Assembly (NCBI GenBank): GCA_033722075.1
Contig: JAWVZU010000123.1
Span: 1 to 11,200 of the forward strand
Source of the DNA: JAWVZU01 sp033722075
GTDB taxonomy: Bacteria; Pseudomonadota; Gammaproteobacteria; Xanthomonadales; SZUA-38
DNA length: 11,200 nucleotides
Reading direction: 5' to 3'
Shown here: positions 6,671 to 11,200 of the stretch, piece by piece
Numbering within the stretch: the first letter of the stretch is position 1
Layout: each line of letters begins with the position of its first letter
Notes under the pieces: model-generated
The model's database searches: none
What the model saw: the letters and a program-made list of their open reading frames with translations, nothing else
Told to the model about the DNA's origin: nothing
Program-made: the position numbers and the translations under genes

Positions 6671-9600
6671 TCACGTTCTCGAGAAGTTCGGCCTCCTGGT
6701 ACGGCTTTCCGAGGTACCGGTTGACACCGATCTCCATCGCTCGCTCACGGTGTTTCTCACCCGTCCGCGAAGTGATCATGATGATGGGAACGTGTTTCAA
6801 CCGCTCGTCACTGCGCATGTGGGTGGCGACTTCGTAGCCGTCCATCCTCGGCATCTCGATATCCAGCAGCATCAGGTCGGGAATCCGCTCCTGGAGCTGC
6901 TCGACCGCATCGACGCCGTCTTTCGCAGTGAAGACCTCCATATCGTGCTTGGTCAGCACGCGGGAAGTGACCTTCCGCATGGTGATCGAGTCGTCCACCA
7001 CCATGATGACCGGGACACGTTCCTCTTTCGGTTTTTCCTCGGCCACCGCCTCGATGAAGTCGTCGGCCTCGGTTTCGCCGATGCGCAGGGCGGCGCCCCG
7101 CCGGATCAGCGGACCCAGATCGAGAATCATGATGACGCTGCCGTCACCGAGAATCGTGGCCCCGAAGATGCCAGGGATGGAACTCACCTGGGGACCGACC
7201 GATTTCACGACGATTTCCCGACTGGACATCACCTGATCGATACGGATGGCCGCACGTTGATCTCCGATTCGGGACATCAGCAGCGGCAACATGTCGGTCT
7301 CGATGTGCTCGGCCTTGGGGATACCCAGCAGGGTGTTGAGTTCCTGCAGGTGGTAGATCTCTCCGCTGTACTCCAGGGCCGTGTCGCTTTCCTCCAGACG
7401 CCGTTCGAACTCCTCGCGGTTCATGCGAACCACCCCTTCGATACTCGACAGGGGGACTGCGAAGGTCACGTCACCGATGCGGACCATGATCGCGTGGGTG
7501 ACCGCCAGGGTAAAGGGCAGCCGAATGGTGAAGAGCGAACCCTCGCCGCGCTTCGACGCAATATCCAGCGAACCGCCCAACTGCTTGATTTCGCTGGCCA
7601 CGACGTCCATTCCGACACCACGTCCGGCGATCTTGGAAACGCTGTCGGCGGTGCTGAAACCGGACTCCAGGATGAAACCGAAAACATCCCGCTCGCTGAG
7701 CTCCGCATCGTCCTTCAGCAGCCCTCTTTCAATTGCTTTCTGGCGGATCTTCTCGGGATCCATGCCGGCACCGTCGTCCGACACCCGGATGACCACTTCG
7801 GTGGCTTCTCGGGAAACCTGGATGCGGATCGTGCCCTCGGCGGACTTGCCCGCCTCCTTGCGCTTGTCCGGCGTTTCCAGGCCATGGGCGATGGCGTTAC
7901 GCAACATGTGCTCCAGCGGCGCCGTGATTCGCTCAAGCACCGTCCGGTCCATCTCGCCCTGTGCGCCCTCAACGCGCAGCTGGGCCTTCTTGCCCAGCTC
8001 CTGGCTGGTCTGGCGCAGGATCCGGCGCAGACGCGGAACCAGGCTGTCGAAGGGCACCATGCGAGTCCGCATGAGTCCCTCCTGCAGGTCCGAGTTGACT
8101 CGTGACTGCTGCAGCAGCAACGTCTCGGACTCTCGGGCGATGTCGTCAAGCAGTCCCTGGATACTGGCCAGGTCAGCCACCGACTCGGCGAGGGCTCGCG
8201 AGTATTGCTGCAGCTGCGAGAAGCGGTCCAGCTCGAGTGGATCGAAATCCTCGTCCATCTCCTCTGCTTCTCGCTGGTAGCGCGAGAGGATCTGGGCTTC
8301 CGTCTCGATCTCCATCTTGCGCAGCTGATCGCGCAGACGGGCGACCGTCTGTTCGAGTTCGACCAGGTTGAAGCGGAAAGAACCAACCTGCTGATCGAGG
8401 CGGGCTCGGTAGATGCTGACCTCACCGGCGAAATTCACCAGGTTGTCCAACAAATTGGCGCGGACCCGGATGAGCTCCTGCTGGGGCCGTGCGGCCATAC
8501 CGGTCTGTGCCGCCTGTTGGTCCAGGGCCGTCTCTCGCTGGACCGTCTGTGCCGGCTCGGGCGCTTCAGCCGCCGGCGCGGCTGTCGGTTCGCGCGCCTC
8601 AGCCTCGCCCGCAGGCGCCGCAGCGGCATCAGCAAACTGACTCAGATCCTGTCCCGAGAGCACCGCATCCATGCGCTCCACGAGGCGCTTGCCTGACGGA
8701 ATCGGCTGGCGATTGGAAACGCTGTCCAGCATCTGGTGCAGGCGGTCGAACGCATTCTCCATGAGCTCAACCACCGGCCGCGTAATGACGACCTGGCCTT
8801 CCACCGCCGATTCGAAGATCGACTCCATGGCGTGGGAAAGGTCGCCGATCGGATTGATGCCGGCCATTCTGGCGCCGCCCTTCAACGTATGCAGCTCCCG
8901 CTGCAATTCGACGATCAATTCCTGATTTTCCGGCTCGTTACGCCAGTCGGCCATCTTGCGGTCGGTCTCGTCGAGGATTTCGGCGCCTTCCTCCAGGAAG
9001 ATCTCCATCAGGTCCTCGTCCACGTCGCCCAGGTCGGACACGGGGATGAACTCGGGTTCGCCCTCCGGAATCAGCGAGATTGCAGGGGCGGCTTCGACTT
9101 CTTCCGCTGTCTCGACCGCTTCTTCCGCTTCCGGCTCTTCCTCGGCTTGAGGTTCAAGCTCGGCCTCGGTTTCGGGTTCTGCTTCTGCTTCGGCCTCTGG
9201 TTCTGCTTCTGCTTCGGCCTCTGGTTCTGCTTCTGCTTCGGCCTCTGGTTCTGCCTCCGCTTCGGCCTCTGGTTCTGCTTCCGCTTCGGCCTCTGGTTCT
9301 GCCTCCGCTTCGGCCTCTGGTTCTGCTTCCGCTTCGCTTTCTGCTTCGAACTCGGCCTTCGCCTCAGGCTCGGCCTCTGCTTCAGCTTCGGGCTCCGCTT
9401 CCGCTTCGTCGGTCTCTAGGGCCGATTCATCGGCTTCAAAATCAAGGGCCGAGGCAAAGGCTTCGTCCTCGCTCTCGGGCTCTTCCGTTGGTTCGGTGCC
9501 GGTGTCGAAATCGAAGTCGTCCAGCGCATCCAGATCTTCGGTCAGCTCCGGGACTTCTTCTTCCTCATCAGAGGCCTCGAGATCCACCGTGGCCTCGCCA

Positions 9601-11200
9601 AATTCTTCGGACTCGAGCCTGGTGTCGGCCTCGAGCTCGGCTGCTTCCGCGGATTCTTCGTCGGACACTTCCGCTTGGGACGCCTCGTCGGGCTGCTCCT
9701 CGGCCGGCTCAGCCGGCGCTTCCATTTCCTCGATCTCGGCCTCGAGCGCGGACAGATCGAAGTCACCTTCTGCCTCCTCTTCCGCGGTCGTCTCGTCCTC
9801 GTCGTCATCACCCAGATCCGCGGCAAGAGAATCCAGCTCGCCGAAATCCAGGTCCTCGTCTTCTTCCTCGTCGACCGCTTCGGGCACGGTCTCCGGCTCT
9901 TCCGCGGTCGGCACTTCGGCCGGCGCCTCGGAAACCGGAAACAGCTGGCTGTCGTCATCCGGCTCCGGCAACGCATCCGTGAGGGCGTGCAGCTTTTCGC
10001 TCAAGGCGCGCGAATCAGGGAACCGCGGATTCGGGGTCTCCAGCTGTGCCACCACAGCCTCGACGATCTCGACGCCCTCGCTGATCGCCTCCAGGCCAGC
10101 CTCGTCCGGCGCGGCGGACAGCAGCTTCAGCCGCTTGATATAGCGTTCCATGGGTCCGGTGACCGACGTCAGCGGGCTGACGTCAACCATCGCCACGGCG
10201 CCGTTCAGCGTGTGCACCGCCCTCAGCAGCGATTCCGTTACCGGCCGCGGTGGCTGTCCCGGCTCATTCTCGGCCAGGTATGCGCGGATCGACTCCACGT
10301 GGCCGCCAACCTCACTCTGCAGGATATCCAGCAAAACAGGGTCGATGGCGCCGACTTCGGCAGCTTCAGCGTCGGACGGCTCGGCTTCGGCGAACTCGGA
10401 CTCGGACTCGGGGGCCTCTGGCGTCTCCGGCTCACCGGCAGCCTCCTCGGCTTCCGGCTCGGCTGCTTCAGCCGTAGTGACCTCGTCAACCGCTTCCTCT
10501 TCGCCAAGGTCTTCCGCCGCGGATTCGGATTCCGGTTCCGGTTCTTCGGGCTTTGCTTCCCGGTCGGCATCGAACGCCTCCAGGGCTGCTTCGTCGACCA
10601 TGTCGGATAGGTTGTAGTCTGCAAGCTCGAGACCTTCCTCCTCGGCCTCCTCGGCTTCCTTGATCCACGCGTCGGCGGCTTCCTCGCCGGACAACGCTTC
10701 GGACGGCTCTTCCGCTGGCAGATCGGTTCCAGCCTCTTCCTCATGGGATTCGCTGATCCACGCGTCGACCGCCTCCTCGTCGGGAACCTCCTCGGGTTCT
10801 TCCGGTTCGGCGGTGGTTTCTTCATCAGCCGCAGTGCTGATCCAGGCATCGATGGCTTCGTCTTCTTCTACGTCACCCTCGCCGGCCTCGATCTCCCGGA
10901 CTTCCTCCTCGCCCTCTCCGGTTCCCGTGATCCAGGCTTCAACCGCGTCGTCTTCGGAGACTGCTGGAGGCCCCTCCTCCGGCGCCGCTTCTTCCTCAGG
11001 TTTTTCGCGGCTGATCCAGGCATCGACCGCATCTTCCTCGGCGACCGGCTCGGCCGGTTCCTCGGCAGCGGTTTCCTCGGGCTCGTCGAGACTTCCGAGG
11101 GCCGCTTCGATCTCTTCGGCCTCGCTCTCCGAGATCTCCGGTTCCGCGGACTCGGGCTCCAGCTCGATGCCCTCTTCGGCTTCGGCTGGCTCCGCATCCG
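6636..11200 (-). CDS. chpA: ChpA/PilL-like hybrid chemosensory histidine kinase (3' part; N-terminus outside window)
   Basis: This CheA-family kinase controls type IV pilus twitching by phosphorylating PilG/PilH-type regulators. The frame is open from the TGA at 6636 to the window edge, at least 1521 codons. A TTG at 10694 could be taken as the start, but coding-like sequence continues upstream without a stop. Numbering from that TTG: an Hpt-like domain at about 115-245 with His161 in HTLNG; acidic linker 250-550; a canonical Hpt at about 555-680 with His602 in LHTLKGGARM; a dimerisation region about 740-860; the ATPase with N box EHMLRNAIAHG (928-938), G1 DDGAGMD (973-979) and G2 GRGVGMD (1024-1030); a CheW domain about 1065-1200; and a receiver about 1228-1345 with DD 1234-1235, phospho-acceptor Asp1278, Thr1308 and Lys1330. 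No P2-like folded regulator-binding domain is evident. The multiple Hpt domains plus C-terminal receiver separate it from flagellar CheA. It is followed by, and overlaps, the methylesterase gene. Confidence 0.95.
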   Translation of the reverse strand, partial: DAEPAEAEEGIELEPESAEPEISESEAEEIEAALGSLDEPEETAAEEPAEPVAEEDAVDAWISREKPEEEAAPEEGPPAVSEDDAVEAWITGTGEGEEEVREIEAGEGDVEEDEAIDAWISTAADEETTAEPEEPEEVPDEEAVDAWISESHEEEAGTDLPAEEPSEALSGEEAADAWIKEAEEAEEEGLELADYNLSDMVDEAALEAFDADREAKPEEPEPESESAAEDLGEEEAVDEVTTAEAAEPEAEEAAGEPETPEAPESESEFAEAEPSDAEAAEVGAIDPVLLDILQSEVGGHVESIRAYLAENEPGQPPRPVTESLLRAVHTLNGAVAMVDVSPLTSVTGPMERYIKRLKLLSAAPDEAGLEAISEGVEIVEAVVAQLETPNPRFPDSRALSEKLHALTDALPEPDDDSQLFPVSEAPAEVPTAEEPETVPEAVDEEEDEDLDFGELDSLAADLGDDDEDETTAEEEAEGDFDLSALEAEIEEMEAPAEPAEEQPDEASQAEVSDEESAEAAELEADTRLESEEFGEATVDLEASDEEEEVPELTEDLDALDDFDFDTGTEPTEEPESEDEAFASALDFEADESALETDEAEAEPEAEAEAEPEAKAEFEAESEAEAEPEAEAEAEPEAEAEAEPEAEAEAEPEAEAEAEPEAEAEAEPEAEAEAEPETEAELEPQAEEEPEAEEAVETAEEVEAAPAISLIPEGEPEFIPVSDLGDVDEDLMEIFLEEGAEILDETDRKMADWRNEPENQELIVELQRELHTLKGGARMAGINPIGDLSHAMESIFESAVEGQVVITRPVVELMENAFDRLHQMLDSVSNRQPIPSGKRLVERMDAVLSGQDLSQFADAAAAPAGEAEAREPTAAPAAEAPEPAQTVQRETALDQQAAQTGMAARPQQELIRVRANLLDNLVNFAGEVSIYRARLDQQVGSFRFNLVELEQTVARLRDQLRKMEIETEAQILSRYQREAEEMDEDFDPLELDRFSQLQQYSRALAESVADLASIQGLLDDIARESETLLLQQSRVNSDLQEGLMRTRMVPFDSLVPRLRRILRQTSQELGKKAQLRVEGAQGEMDRTVLERITAPLEHMLRNAIAHGLETPDKRKEAGKSAEGTIRIQVSREATEVVIRVSDDGAGMDPEKIRQKAIERGLLKDDAELSERDVFGFILESGFSTADSVSKIAGRGVGMDVVASEIKQLGGSLDIASKRGEGSLFTIRLPFTLAVTHAIMVRIGDVTFAVPLSSIEGVVRMNREEFERRLEESDTALEYSGEIYHLQELNTLLGIPKAEHIETDMLPLLMSRIGDQRAAIRIDQVMSSREIVVKSVGPQVSSIPGIFGATILGDGSVIMILDLGPLIRRGAALRIGETEADDFIEAVAEEKPKEERVPVIMVVDDSITMRKVTSRVLTKHDMEVFTAKDGVDAVEQLQERIPDLMLLDIEMPRMDGYEVATHMRSDERLKHVPIIMITSRTGEKHRERAMEIGVNRYLGKPYQEAELLENVNELLEEAVGAD
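9193..9336 (-). repeat. Six tandem 24-bp units encoding an AEAEAEPE-type linker
   Basis: Six head-to-tail 24-bp units run without gaps, and a partial unit precedes them at 9175-9192. Each encodes eight residues of the Glu/Ala/Pro linker of the ChpA-like kinase. Units 1 and 2 are identical. Units 3 and 4 together are identical to units 5 and 6, so the latest expansion was probably a 48-bp duplication. The unit length is a multiple of three, so changes in copy number keep the frame. Confidence 0.9.
10659..11033 (-). repeat. Five AWI motifs at 28-31 residue spacing in the acidic region of ChpA
   Basis: Within an acidic, Pro/Ala/Glu-rich stretch the motif occurs five times as DAVDAWIS, DAVEAWIT, EAIDAWIS, EAVDAWIS and EAADAWIK. 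The Trp codons are at 11016, 10932, 10842, 10758 and 10665, giving spacings of 28, 30, 28 and 31 residues. At DNA level the core TGATCCA on the plus strand is invariant while the flanks vary. Trp and Ile are otherwise scarce in this stretch. Possible diverged copies flank the array: AALGS with Leu codon 11097, and DEAALEAF with Phe 31 residues after the last Trp. The pattern suggests a repeated short binding motif in a disordered linker. Confidence 0.8.

Noticed and set aside
9163..9360. CRISPR array
   Set aside because: The 24-bp units are directly adjacent with no unique spacers and encode a continuous acidic linker in frame.
8736..9419. Plus-strand frame giving a Phe/Cys/Leu-rich periodic protein (FGLWFC repeats)
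   Set aside because: This is the antisense reading of the 24-bp Glu/Ala/Pro repeat in ChpA. It looks membrane-like only because complementary codons of Glu and Ala read as hydrophobic or cysteine residues.

Overview
The window looks like chromosomal DNA of a GC-rich gammaproteobacterium that makes type IV pili. The evidence is a Pseudomonas-type Chp (twitching motility) chemosensory gene set and an E. coli-like glmU-glmS pair. A Xanthomonadales or Chromatiales-like host would fit, but nothing here fixes the genus. Every gene I can support lies on the minus strand, so transcription runs from the right end of the window to the left.

Right half (about 5.1-11.2 kb): the 3' part of a Chp operon. 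It holds a very large CheA-type hybrid histidine kinase (ChpA/PilL-like) whose N-terminus lies beyond the window, then a CheB-like methylesterase overlapping it by 35 bp, then a small CheW-like adaptor. The in-window part of ChpA starts with an acidic, probably disordered stretch carrying five AWI motifs at 28-31 residue spacing. An Hpt-like domain follows (HTLNG instead of HTLKG), then about 300 residues of acidic linker with a 24-bp tandem repeat, a canonical Hpt domain (HTLKG), a dimerisation region, the ATPase, a CheW domain and a C-terminal receiver. The frame upstream of the first TTG codon at 10694 is open to the window edge, so the gene is larger than an annotation started at that codon would suggest.

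Middle (1.7-4.9 kb): glmU and glmS, 11 nt apart and clearly cotranscribed. GlmS makes glucosamine-6-phosphate. GlmU acetylates glucosamine-1-phosphate and uridylylates the product to UDP-GlcNAc for peptidoglycan and lipopolysaccharide.

Left (0.45-1.36 kb): a CzcD/ZitB-type zinc/cadmium efflux protein of the cation diffusion facilitator family, possibly translated from a leaderless mRNA. The first 35 bases may hold the start of another minus-strand gene.

The intergenic gaps contain repeats: a ~245-bp imperfect inverted repeat between glmS and the efflux gene, two copies of a 24-nt CCTCACCCCC-type motif 3.4 kb apart, and a nested hairpin abutting the cheW ribosome-binding site.

The most interesting signal is the AWI array in ChpA. 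Its core resembles the EIDALL-type CheY-binding peptide of FliM, so it could be a multivalent docking array for response regulators in a kinase family without an obvious P2 domain. This is a hypothesis from sequence resemblance only.
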